Below, one piece after another: positions 8,799 through 17,887 of a stretch of DNA of 64,000 nucleotides; position 1 is the first letter of the stretch; every line of letters begins with the position of its first letter. Where the stretch lies: contig JALRLY010000266.1 of the NCBI GenBank assembly GCA_023647555.1, positions 1 to 64,000 on the forward strand, given 5' to 3'. The stretch comes from Pancytospora philotis (taxonomy: Eukaryota > Microsporidia). Both the position numbers and the translations under genes were made by a program. The notes beneath the pieces were generated by a model. The model was not told the DNA's origin and searched no databases. It saw only the letters and a list, made by a program, of their open reading frames with translations.

Positions 8799-11700
8799 TT
8801 ACCGCATAAACCTCAAGCTGTTTGTGAGCCGCCTGTCGCAGTCTTCCAACTGCCGCTCGCAGTGTTCAAAGATGTCCTCGCTGATTGATACCTTGCCGTT
8901 GCGTCGGAGCCATTTCATTGTGTCTACAAACGCCTTTAGAATGCCATGCACGCCTCTGTGCTCATACGCTTGCAACGGATTCCGAGCGCAGTACTGATGG
9001 TACCGGTCGACGACAGTCCCACAGAACGCCGCCACAAATGCGGCATCGAGCACGCCCAGGCTGCTCTCGAAGACCCCGAGCACGCCGGCATAGTCGGCCG
9101 CGGAGGAGACGAACAGCGTGTACAGACCCAGGAGCGTGCCGAGCTGGGCCGGCGCGGGCCCCTCGGGATACACCTCGGCAGCGACCCAGCGGCTCAGCGG
9201 CGCGGGCGGTTGCGAGGGGGAGTCGCAGTAATACGATGCCAGTTCGCCAAGCGAGAAAGTCAGCGGTGCGCCATCCCAGCTGTCGCAGATCGCGCGGACA
9301 TCGCCGTACCGCCGATTCTGCGCAGCCGCGTAGAGCCACTGGACTCTTCTTAGGCGGCCGCCTTCCGACGCGTCGCTGCTGTCTGGCATGCAGCGCGCCC
9401 GCAGCAGCTCGACGCCCTCGGTGACCCCGTGCGCCATGAACTGCGGTAGCACCCGCCAAGTGTGTCTGTATGGTGCGAGGAAGCGCTTGAACAGGTCGTC
9501 AGCCTCTGCGGAGTGCGCCGGCGCAAGCTTCCTGAGATAGTACAGCGCAATATTGAAGAGCCGGTTGTCGGACAGATGTCTGAAGTGGATCCTCGATACA
9601 AATCCCGCCAGCTGGTCTGCCTCCAGGCTGTACACCGACGGCGGGATGGCGATGGCGGGGAAGAGCCGCGGCCGCTCGGCGACGCAGCAGCGCAGAGCGG
9701 TGTTGAAGAAGAGCGCCCGCGTGGCGTAGTCGCAGAGCGGCATGCTGCCCAGGATGTTCGCTATGAGAAGCACAAGCGGGCTACTTGCGGCAAGAGATGA
9801 TCCGCTCTGTTCATCGAATGGCTGCACCGGCGCAGAGCTAGATCCTGACGACTGCCCGAGCAGCCCCGTGAATGTGGGAAAGAGCTGGTCGATCGCCGCC
9901 AGCAGATCGTCCTGCGTGCGCATCGCCGCGTGGGCCATCCAGCGCGTGAGTGCTGCGTAGAGCGCCATCGGGCTGTCCGCGGCCGCCACCTCGGCAATGT
10001 GTGCGCTCGGCGGGGCTGCACTAGCCGCTACGCCCAGGAACCTCCTGGCGCTTTCGCAAATCAAGCCGCGCAGACGGCTTTCGCCAGCAGCATTGGCATC
10101 GGCGCCCTCGTGAGCCGCAAAGAACGCGCGCTCCGCCGCGCCGAGCTTGATAGCGTGGGGTGTGTGGAAAAACTTAACGTGCCCGGTGGTAGATTCGACC
10201 ACGACGACATGGTGAAGCTCGCCAGCGTCAGCACCATCATCCGGCTGCGGCTGGAACGACAGCTTCAGCGCTCCGTAGAGCTTTTCCGCCGTGCTACTGC
10301 GCACCTCTAGCTCTACCTTCACTGGCATGACAGACACGCTGCCGAGCGCCTCGGCGATCGCGTTGCTCAGCTCTGCGGCGACCCTGCCGTCGTTCGGGCC
10401 TGCGATGCAGCCTGCCACAAGCCTTTGCAGCTCCTCCGTCGTCTCGGTCGGTAGCCCTGCTATCGTGGCCAGCGCCATCAGGAGATTGCCCAGATCCGTC
10501 TCCAGCTCGACGGCTGCTCTCCTCTTGCTATTTCTGACATACGTTACCAGGCTCCGCCTTGCCCCAGCTGGACTGGCATCGCCCCCGGGGGCCTGCACTA
10601 GGCCCTGGGCCACGCGCGCCCACTCCTGGTGAATGCCTGCGCGGCCCGTGCTGTCATTGGGCGCGGTGCAGACATCCGCGAAGAAGTGCTCAAGCCGCGC
10701 TGTCGGCGCGCAGCCTCTCTCGCGCAGATGCCCGGTGCTGTACGCGCGCGTCTTCGGATCAAACAGCAGGCAGCAGAAAGTGTTGTACAGCGCGATCTCG
10801 GCACAGTCGCTGTAGCTGACGGCGGTGCACGCCCTGCCCGCCGCTTCGTCGTAGCGGTACACGACCTGGTGCTCGAGCGGCGTGTTCGACCGGCTGAAGG
10901 GGAACCTCGTGTGCAGGCTGATGGCCTCGATCTTCGTGAGCACCTCGTACTCTCTGCTGTAGTCCCCGACCAGCTGCTCGTCGGCCGTGAAGAAGCGGGC
11001 GCGCGCGGCGGCCAGCTCGTCGCCGGGGTAGACCGCGGGGAGAAGCGCATCGACGCATCCGAACACCCTGTCGACGAACGCACGGCTGTCCGCGAACTCG
11101 TAGATGTACGACTGTATGAGGAAGGCCGGGCTGTCGGAGTAGTGCACCCCGTACGCCCTCTCCACGTCGGCGGCGCCGTGCTTGGCGAAGAACTCCGCGA
11201 CCGCCAGCACCTCGTCGGCGTACAGCGGCTTCCCGCCGCCGCTCTTGCGGAACTTCAGGTCCAGCTCCAGCAGGGTGCTATTCGCGCAGCTGAACACAAT
11301 CCCCGTGGTGGTCGGCGTTTCGCGGCCATCCGCATCGACGGGCACGCGCTCGGCCGTGATGGCGCCGCCCCCGGCCAGCACGAACAGCACTGCGAAGAAC
11401 TGCGCGCGCTCGCCCTCCGACAGCTGCTCGCAGACGTACTTGTAGAAGGACGTGTGGTGGTTAGTGCTCACGAGCACCGTCTCGCCGATGACTCGGAAGA
11501 GCACCTTCATCGCCGTGTAGTACGCGCGCAGGTAATCCATCGCGTCGGAGCGCGTGAAGTCGCAGACGCTGTCGTTTGTAGGATCCCTGCTGTAGGTGTA
11601 CGTGCCGTCAGGATCGCTCCTAAGCGCAGAAGTCGACTCGCCCATTTCCTTGAGCTCGTAGCTGATTCGCAGCGGCGCGGAGAACCGCCGTTTCTTCGCG

Positions 11701-11885
11701 ATCATGTCGTTGTTAACCAGCGCGTGTGCGTTAACAATGTTCAGCGGACCCTCAGGATGCACGCACGCCCTGCGGCCGCCAGCCATCTCGCGCGGGCATC
11801 GGACCGTGTCCAGGGTGTCCTTTAGACTAAGCCTGGCGCAGATAAAGCATCCGCCCAACGAAAGAGCCACTGATAGATACCGCAT
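8799..11885 (-). CDS. Family A secreted protein, full length, 1028 aa
   Basis: The ATG at 11885 opens MRYLSVALSLGGCFICARLS, a probable signal peptide. Conserved family blocks follow in order: VHPEGPLNIVNAHALVNNDM near residue 42; YLRAYYTAMKVLFR; SFYKYVCEQLSEGERAQFF; VAEFFAKHGAADVERAYGVH; SDSPAFLIQSYIYEFA; FPFSRSNTPLEHQVVYRYD; SYSDCAEIALYNTFCCLLFD; and GIHQEWARVAQGL. The C-terminal third is helical with LFNTALRCCVAE and VEVYPEG-like segments. The two full-length paralogs (here and 17888-21073) are similar throughout but differ in length by insertions. The HQEW...ELxxxLxNLLMxLxxIAGLP pattern resembles, from memory, repeats of large secreted families in Nematocida-type microsporidia; I could not check this. 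Function is unknown; a host-exposed role is inferred. Confidence 0.88.
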   Translation of the reverse strand: MRYLSVALSLGGCFICARLSLKDTLDTVRCPREMAGGRRACVHPEGPLNIVNAHALVNNDMIAKKRRFSAPLRISYELKEMGESTSALRSDPDGTYTYSRDPTNDSVCDFTRSDAMDYLRAYYTAMKVLFRVIGETVLVSTNHHTSFYKYVCEQLSEGERAQFFAVLFVLAGGGAITAERVPVDADGRETPTTTGIVFSCANSTLLELDLKFRKSGGGKPLYADEVLAVAEFFAKHGAADVERAYGVHYSDSPAFLIQSYIYEFADSRAFVDRVFGCVDALLPAVYPGDELAAARARFFTADEQLVGDYSREYEVLTKIEAISLHTRFPFSRSNTPLEHQVVYRYDEAAGRACTAVSYSDCAEIALYNTFCCLLFDPKTRAYSTGHLRERGCAPTARLEHFFADVCTAPNDSTGRAGIHQEWARVAQGLVQAPGGDASPAGARRSLVTYVRNSKRRAAVELETDLGNLLMALATIAGLPTETTEELQRLVAGCIAGPNDGRVAAELSNAIAEALGSVSVMPVKVELEVRSSTAEKLYGALKLSFQPQPDDGADAGELHHVVVVESTTGHVKFFHTPHAIKLGAAERAFFAAHEGADANAAGESRLRGLICESARRFLGVAASAAPPSAHIAEVAAADSPMALYAALTRWMAHAAMRTQDDLLAAIDQLFPTFTGLLGQSSGSSSAPVQPFDEQSGSSLAASSPLVLLIANILGSMPLCDYATRALFFNTALRCCVAERPRLFPAIAIPPSVYSLEADQLAGFVSRIHFRHLSDNRLFNIALYYLRKLAPAHSAEADDLFKRFLAPYRHTWRVLPQFMAHGVTEGVELLRARCMPDSSDASEGGRLRRVQWLYAAAQNRRYGDVRAICDSWDGAPLTFSLGELASYYCDSPSQPPAPLSRWVAAEVYPEGPAPAQLGTLLGLYTLFVSSAADYAGVLGVFESSLGVLDAAFVAAFCGTVVDRYHQYCARNPLQAYEHRGVHGILKAFVDTMKWLRRNGKVSISEDIFEHCERQLEDCDRRLTNSLRFMR

Positions 11886-12637
11886 CTAAGGCTACTCGTT
11901 TGTTTCACTTTAATATTAAATTAATTGGGATGACGTAAGAAGGCAGGCGGCTGGGATCGCGTTGGATGTCTGCTTATCAACCAAAAAATGGATGCGCAGT
12001 GGCTATTGGCGGTCCATGCTGCATATTCAATGCATCTGCCTGCATTTAGTCAACAGCTTGCCAGGAAATGATGCGATCTGGCGAATGCTATGCCACCCAT
12101 CCTTAGCAGACTGCCCATTCACATTCGATTCTCACTCACGCCGCGGGCCCGTGCAGCTTCCTTGATACTTTACACACGAAGGCGGGCCCGCACTTTCTTC
12201 CTGATTTCGCCGATAACATCTCCCCATTGATAACCTCTGCAGCATGGTAAATGCAGTTGAAACCAAGAACGCCGCTGAAATAGATGGTGCTGTTTTGGAT
12301 GGTCTGTCGGGGAGACGGAGCCTCAGAACAGCCGCGATACGGAAACTCAATCCGGTCTTCATTTCGCTTAGTGCTGACCGCCACGGTACTGAGAACCCGC
12401 CCCTTCCATAATAAACTTACTTATCTTGGTGTTCGGACTGGTTTAGCCGCGCGGTTTTACTATGGCTCGCACCATCGGCAACGATCAGTGCCTGGCGCCC
12501 ATGGCTTCTCCGCTTACGCAACCCTCAATGAGTATACTTACTGAGCAGGAGAGCATATCTTATACCAAACGACAGAAGAATATATAGCATTGCGAATAGA
12601 TTGCTGAGCAGTACACACAAATAAAGGCAAAACTGTT
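11886..12637. other. Intergenic stretch, 752 bp, with a doubtful 55-codon frame
   Basis: Apart from the upstream region of the minus gene ending at 11885, the only thing seen is an ATG frame at 12244-12411 on the plus strand (55 codons, beginning MVNAVETKNAAEID). I do not recognise it and it has no clear start signal. It could be a decayed gene or chance. Confidence 0.35.
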
Positions 12638-13885
12638 TTAATAATCCGAATCCGATTTCTCGTCCTCAGGATATATTCTCAGCTCACTGGCGAGTGCAGC
12701 TTCATTGATGGTTGTCCTTTCGTGGGCTTCTCCGTGGGTTTTACTGAGCATTCTATCAGCAATGGCATTAATTTCCCTGTCGATTGTTGATCTGATCGAT
12801 TCAGGGGTTTGCCCAGACGCGCAGCTACTGATATTTCTGTTATGCTTCTCAAAAATAGCATCGACATCTTCAATTAGCATCGGCACAAGCTTAGCGCAGT
12901 TCGACAAGCAACTGCGCATTTCACTGGCATACTTTTTCAACGCCTTCACTTCATTATAAAGCTGATTCAGAGCCGCGCGCCAGAATGATCCCCATGCTTC
13001 ATACCGCAACTCTGGATACACGAAACGCGCAAACATGTATGGGGCCGACTGATCTATGGGCCTCGCACAAACCAAGTCCTTGGATATCTTCTTGGGGGCT
13101 CTATAAATATACTTAAGCACAAAATTGCAATATTCTTCAAGTTTATCAATGAGATATTTATCAGCTACCTCGGGCGCTTCATCTACGATGCGGTTTATTT
13201 CCGTCCTCGGAAATCTCTGTGAATTTGTAAGCACTCTAAAATGATTTTCCATGTTTACCCTAGCTAAGTTCAGCCTCTTAATCACATCTTCACTCAGATC
13301 CTCAAGGCCTTTATCCTGTGAGCATGCTACGTATTCTGCAATATTCCTTGAATAATAACTAATTGCTTTCAGCATACGGACAAAAATTTCGTATTTACTA
13401 ATATACGCACGGCCCAACAATCTGATAGACTTGCAGCTCTCCAGCAGCAGCTCTGTGGATGAAAATAAGCGCTTCAGCTCTTCAGTACGCGCTTTTACGA
13501 AGGACGCACGGGCTAGCGCGTTTCCTTCGCGGCGCTTTTCAAAACTGTTTTCTTTGTAGGCGTGCTCCACATAGGCCCTAATTTTATCCTGGTAATCTTC
13601 ATGGGACTGCTTTCTCCATTTGTTATAGAGACTGAACACAGTGACATAGCTTACGCCTTCCTCTATCTCCAGCGGCTCGTCGCCGCTGACCGGCTCTGGA
13701 AACACCGTTATGCTATGGGCGAAGCGTGAACAGGGGCCAGGGTTGCTTCCGCTGTCGTTTGCAGGAATATAAGTGTCCGCGCTGAGAAGTCGCGCAGCAT
13801 CCTTATCGGTCAGTAATCCGGCCTTGCGCCACATGTACGCTGCAAAGCACGTCGAAATCCATGAAACCTTGGCTGTACAACGCAT
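12638..13885 (-). CDS. Putative secreted helical protein, 415 aa
   Basis: The ATG at 13885 gives MRCTAKVSWISTCFAAYMWR, a possible short signal peptide. The body is lysine/glutamate-rich and almost wholly helical, with segments such as VFSLYNKWRKQSHEDYQDKI and ARVNMENHFRVLTNSQRFPR. The C-terminus is acidic, ending DEKSDSDY. The start is preceded on the minus strand by AAATTTTTA and CCCC within 16 bases. AT-richer codons than the neighbouring family A genes suggest a different history. It resembles neither family A nor family B. Function is unknown; it lies among secreted genes, so export is plausible but unproven. Confidence 0.75.
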   Translation of the reverse strand: MRCTAKVSWISTCFAAYMWRKAGLLTDKDAARLLSADTYIPANDSGSNPGPCSRFAHSITVFPEPVSGDEPLEIEEGVSYVTVFSLYNKWRKQSHEDYQDKIRAYVEHAYKENSFEKRREGNALARASFVKARTEELKRLFSSTELLLESCKSIRLLGRAYISKYEIFVRMLKAISYYSRNIAEYVACSQDKGLEDLSEDVIKRLNLARVNMENHFRVLTNSQRFPRTEINRIVDEAPEVADKYLIDKLEEYCNFVLKYIYRAPKKISKDLVCARPIDQSAPYMFARFVYPELRYEAWGSFWRAALNQLYNEVKALKKYASEMRSCLSNCAKLVPMLIEDVDAIFEKHNRNISSCASGQTPESIRSTIDREINAIADRMLSKTHGEAHERTTINEAALASELRIYPEDEKSDSDY

Positions 13886-13901
13886 GGGGTAAAAATTTCC
13901 C
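13886..13901 (-). promoter_or_regulatory. AAATTT plus CCCC start-proximal signal
   Basis: Read on the minus strand, GGAAATTTTTACCCC lies immediately upstream of the ATG at 13885. This is a textbook example of the combined microsporidian start-codon signal. Confidence 0.6.
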
Positions 13902-14283
13902 TATCTTTTGTGGATGACGTCGATCAGATGCTACACTACAGCCGCGAGCGGCGCAGCAACAACAGTGTTCAAGCCGGCGCCTTGCGGTATTCACTGAGCA
14001 GTTGATACGGCTGCCCTGCACAGCGTCTGCTATTACCATAGTTTTACGCGAGCCTGAAGAGGGTGCATCGGTGCGGTGAGCTACTAATTTCACCGCTACT
14101 AAGCAGGGGTACCCGGTCTGCTATAAAAATCGGGCAGCATCGTATGGCCGGTCAGCACGCTAGCCCATATTAATAGATATTTACTCAAGAAATGTGCGTT
14201 CGGCTGGTATCTAAATATTGCACCCATAGTATCTGTGCACATATGCGGCTTGTAAGCGTACGTGGGGCCTTCCGACGCCAGCA
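13902..14283. other. Intergenic stretch without a supported gene
   Basis: Short frames are present on both strands but none has a convincing start signal or a recognisable product. Confidence 0.35.
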
Positions 14284-15711
14284 CTACTGCTGCTGATCAG
14301 CATCGTGCGGTCTTTGACTCTCCTTACCAAGGACTGGTCTTTCCGCTGCTGTGCGCTTCAGTATTCCGCCAACCGCGCTCAACACTCCTTTGCGTGGATT
14401 ATTCAGACGTGTACGCTGGCGATCCCGATCTAGACGCTGCCGGTAGTCCTCTGCCGCCTCCGCGTTCTGGTGTTCAAGCATGAAGTCCGCAAGTCTCTTG
14501 CACTCGTCCCAAGTAAACGAAAGCAGAATGCAGATGAATGCCTCATAGCACAGCGCCCCCATGTAACCGCGCATCAGCTCGGCCACATCACAGCCCTCGG
14601 GAGGACTGTCGCGCAGGCCTTTGAACATGTCCCGCAGCCACCGCGGCGATATCAAGTTGAACCGCTCCGGGTCTTTTTTCCACGGGATGTCCGCGGCGTG
14701 AAATTTGGCCACCGACGGCAAGAAGCCCCGGAAGAAGTTTTTAGCCCCTTGCTTGAAGTTTGTGGAGCACTCACGCATGTGAGCCAGGTATTTGCGCACG
14801 AAGCTCGGGCTGGGGTTTCTGTTCAGCTCTTCGTTCACGTACCGCTGAACAGCTGAGGAGAGGGATCGCTGCGATGGGAACCCGCGAAGGAGCCCAAAGC
14901 ACTCGCGCTCGGTATCGCAGGTCGTATACACGTGCCTGATGACCGAGTCCTGCAACTTTTCTTGCCCGTCAACGCACCGCAGATTCAGCCTCAGCGCAAT
15001 CTGTAGGAACTCAATGACGACGGGCAGCAGCCTGTCACGCCTTTCGGCATCACCGGCCCACGAGTCCACTAGCTCTGTGAACGCAGAGCTCAGAGTCGCC
15101 TTTTCCGAGCCATCCATCGCCTCAACTGTATAGATCGCCAGGTCTTGTCCGCTGCCATGCTCTGCAAGCTGCAGCAGGCTGTCCCTGCCCTCGTCCGCCA
15201 CCCTTTTCGCCAAGGACCGATTATTTTCCTCGAATCCATCGGAGCGATACTCTGCTACGCGGCGGAACTCCTGGCGTAGCTCGGTATCATCAACCGCTTC
15301 CGGCCTCTTGACGAGCCTCCTGATGGATGGGCCGCTGAAGAGTTTATGCAGCACGAGACGGCCCGCATAGCCGAATTTCGCAAGCAGGCGCTCAAAAACC
15401 CCGGGCTGATCGTCTTTGCATCGCACTGTGAATGCCACGTAGCGCGCTTTTTCTTTAGCACCCGTGTTCTGCAGCCTCTTATCGAGCATAGCACGCTTAA
15501 TCTCCGGGCAGTCGTACGCCGAGCAGCATTTGTAGAGCGAGTCGAGCACCTGACCCTCGAGGGCACTGTACCCAATTATTCTCGATTCTGCGAATTTGGC
15601 ATAATCGCCGCCTGTGGGTTCGGATGCACTGGCGGTAGCTGCCCTGCACGTGCGCCCGTAATACACCGATATCAGCAGCCGAAAAACATTGGCGAGCATC
15701 AGGGCATTCAT
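14284..15711 (-). CDS. Family B secreted protein, 475 aa
   Basis: The start is placed at the ATG at 15711; another in-frame ATG lies 12 bases further in. The N-terminus MNALMLANVFRLLISVYYGR is a probable signal peptide. It is a paralog of the downstream gene at 16094-17428. Shared blocks are LEGQVLDSLYKCCSAYDCPE, IKRAMLDKRLQ, KARYVAFTV, GYAGRLVLHKLFSGPSIRRL, SGQDLAIYTVEA, RDRLLPVVIEFLQIAL, ERECFGLLRGF and RFNLISPRWLRDMFKGLRD. The two genes are head-to-tail on the minus strand, 382 bases apart, which suggests a tandem duplication. The C-terminal tail is basic and longer here. No known domain is recognised; a host-exposed role is inferred from the signal peptide. Confidence 0.8.
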   Translation of the reverse strand: MNALMLANVFRLLISVYYGRTCRAATASASEPTGGDYAKFAESRIIGYSALEGQVLDSLYKCCSAYDCPEIKRAMLDKRLQNTGAKEKARYVAFTVRCKDDQPGVFERLLAKFGYAGRLVLHKLFSGPSIRRLVKRPEAVDDTELRQEFRRVAEYRSDGFEENNRSLAKRVADEGRDSLLQLAEHGSGQDLAIYTVEAMDGSEKATLSSAFTELVDSWAGDAERRDRLLPVVIEFLQIALRLNLRCVDGQEKLQDSVIRHVYTTCDTERECFGLLRGFPSQRSLSSAVQRYVNEELNRNPSPSFVRKYLAHMRECSTNFKQGAKNFFRGFLPSVAKFHAADIPWKKDPERFNLISPRWLRDMFKGLRDSPPEGCDVAELMRGYMGALCYEAFICILLSFTWDECKRLADFMLEHQNAEAAEDYRQRLDRDRQRTRLNNPRKGVLSAVGGILKRTAAERPVLGKESQRPHDADQQQ

Positions 15712-16008
15712 TAAACTTAGCTTCGTGAAAATTACAGGTCGAGCGCCCAATGTTTGAAATAAACATCCACGAGTGGCCGTCCTGCCAGAAGTGGCCAGCC
15801 ACGTAGAGGTCGAGAACACGCACAAGCCCGTGGCTGCATCGTCGAGCACAGTTCGGACTGCGCTGGGTGCTCATGCCTGCTATTGCTTAAAGCCGAGAGT
15901 GGCTCAACAAACGGCTGCGACCACAAAACATGCTGTCCCATGCAACTCGGTGATTTATTTAAAGATGGTGCGCTCTGTCAACCTGCGCAGTGCCAAATAA
16001 GTGATATC

Positions 16009-16058
16009 TTCGCGAGCAAGCGGCTGATTAATTTTCGCGAGCGAGCGGCTGACTAATC
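16009..16058. repeat. 25-bp direct tandem duplication
   Basis: Two adjacent 25-base copies, each beginning TTCGCGAGC and containing GCGGCTGA, differ at three positions. They lie between the two family B paralogs, just downstream of the second gene's stop codon. Confidence 0.65.
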
Positions 16059-16093
16059 TCCGCTCATTACATAAAGCGCGAGCAGATCCCTCT

Positions 16094-17428
16094 CTAGCGC
16101 TTGAATATGCTATCAAGCACGTCCAATACTTTCTTGTGGCGCCGGTCTGTTCCTGTGTCGCGGTAATAACACTGACTGTATTCCTCCCTTCCTTTAGTGC
16201 TCAGATGCGCCAGCATAAAAACTGACATTTTCTTGCATTCTTTCTTATCGTAGCACCTTAACATGCAGACAAACACGTCGTAACGAAGCTGGCGCATGTA
16301 TTTGCGCATAAACTCGGCTCGCCTGGGCTCGTGGGCGGGGCCGTCGCGCAGATCCTCGAACATCTCACGCAGCCATCTCGTCGATATCAGGTTGAACCGC
16401 ACCGGATCGCTGTTCCAAACGGTCGCTGGGGCGTGAAAATCAGCCGGCGCCGGCAGCAAGTCACAAAAGAAGTTGTACGCCACCCTGTCCGGCCTGTTTT
16501 CATCGTGCGCTGCTATATAATCCAGGTAGCTGTGTACAAACTCTAGGCTGGCGTCTTTCTTCGGCTCGGGGCCAATGTACTCCTGAATTATCATAGAGAG
16601 CGCTTGCCTGTTGGTGAACGCCCGGAAAAGCTCGAAGCACTCGCGCTCGCTGTTAAGAATCACATACTTGACAACCGACCGTCGCAGCTTTGCTTGTTGG
16701 GTATTGCGGAATACCTCTGGGAGCAGCACAATCCGTATAAAATCAATTACACCTGGCAGAAGCCTGCCCCGCTTGACGGGGTCGCCGGACCACACGTTCG
16801 CCAGCTGTGAAAAGGCATCGCTCAAAATCTCTACTTCCGGGCCATTCTGTGCCCTGATTGCATGCATTGCCAGATCCAGTCCGCTGCCATTCTCTGCTAC
16901 TTCCGGCAGGCTCTTCTCGCCCTCTGTTATCACTACTTTCTCGAGATATTGGTTTATTTCCCTCAAACCATCAGGGCATTCCTCCGCTGCACTGCAAAAC
17001 GTTTGGTGTGGCGATTCAATGCAGATTGGGACTTTCGGCTTCCAGGTGAGAGTCTTAATGGAGGGGCTGCTACAAAGCTTGTACAGCAACAAGCGGCCCG
17101 CATAGCCAACATTGACAACCAGCCGCTCAAAAAGCTCAGACCTGCCGCCCCACTTGAGCATCGCAAACACCAAGTAGCGCGCCTTGTCGTTAGGGAAAAC
17201 TCCCCGCAGCTGCTTATCGAGCAGCACACGCTTAATCTCCGGGGAATCGCACTCCGAGCAGCATCTGTAAAGCGAGTCTGCCACGTGGGCCTCGAGACTG
17301 CTGAGCCTCGCCGTATCTAAATTTGCAAAGTCGGCATAATCGTAACATGTGAAGTCTAGCGCGCCGGGAGCAGCTTTGCCGCGCTTACAATGAACCGGTA
17401 CCAGCAACGGAACTACTCCGGCCCACAT
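16094..17428 (-). CDS. Family B secreted protein, 444 aa
   Basis: The start is the ATG at 17428, with CCC directly upstream and an AAATTT-type box at 17458-17464. The N-terminus MWAGVVPLLVPVHCKRGKAA is a short hydrophobic segment, likely a signal peptide. Paralogous to 14284-15711: LEAHVADSLYRCCSECDSPE, IKRVLLDKQLRG, KARYLVFAM, GYAGRLLLYKLCSSPSIKTL, SGLDLAMHAIRAQ, RGRLLPGVIDFIRIVL, ERECFELFRAF, RFNLISTRWLREMFEDLRD. The paired cysteines CC..C/D and the final helix with a Cys-Lys motif (KKECKKM versus WDECKRL) are conserved. No catalytic motif is visible. The pair is unlike family A in sequence. Confidence 0.8.
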   Translation of the reverse strand: MWAGVVPLLVPVHCKRGKAAPGALDFTCYDYADFANLDTARLSSLEAHVADSLYRCCSECDSPEIKRVLLDKQLRGVFPNDKARYLVFAMLKWGGRSELFERLVVNVGYAGRLLLYKLCSSPSIKTLTWKPKVPICIESPHQTFCSAAEECPDGLREINQYLEKVVITEGEKSLPEVAENGSGLDLAMHAIRAQNGPEVEILSDAFSQLANVWSGDPVKRGRLLPGVIDFIRIVLLPEVFRNTQQAKLRRSVVKYVILNSERECFELFRAFTNRQALSMIIQEYIGPEPKKDASLEFVHSYLDYIAAHDENRPDRVAYNFFCDLLPAPADFHAPATVWNSDPVRFNLISTRWLREMFEDLRDGPAHEPRRAEFMRKYMRQLRYDVFVCMLRCYDKKECKKMSVFMLAHLSTKGREEYSQCYYRDTGTDRRHKKVLDVLDSIFKR

Positions 17429-17887
17429 GGGTTGATCAAAATAAAACTTCAATCAGGAAATTTTTACCTGTTAGGTTCTGCACGCGCGCCATATTATAAG
17501 AGGGTGCTGCAGGATACTCTATCTATATGCACTAAAGCAGTTGCTCGCAGCTCCGTATTTAACTTTTGATATGCGCACGGCCTGCGTCGCTGACAGCCAT
17601 TAACACTAGGGCGCACAGCTGGCAAATCCCACCCAAGTCTGTAGAGCTAACCGAACACGCCAGTGCCCTAGTATTTTCATCGCTAATAGAATACCGCAGA
17701 GGACTCGCTTCAAATTGACTAGCCGTGCGCCTTTCGCTCTGTTCAAATTTGCGATTGCTGACCGAGCAGATTTTCTAAGTCAATGCTGCCTCCCGAAGGC
17801 TAACCTACGTGGAAAATTACCATACACGTATAATTACATCATCGACAAGCTCCGATAATTACAAATGCGAGGTGCGGTCATCGCCCT
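17429..17887. other. Divergent intergenic region, 459 bp
   Basis: It separates a minus-strand family B gene from the plus-strand family A gene at 17888. The left end carries CAGGTAAAAATTTCC (minus strand, 17456-17470), the start signal of the family B gene. The right end has only a CCC two bases before the ATG at 17888. Nothing else was recognised. Confidence 0.4.
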
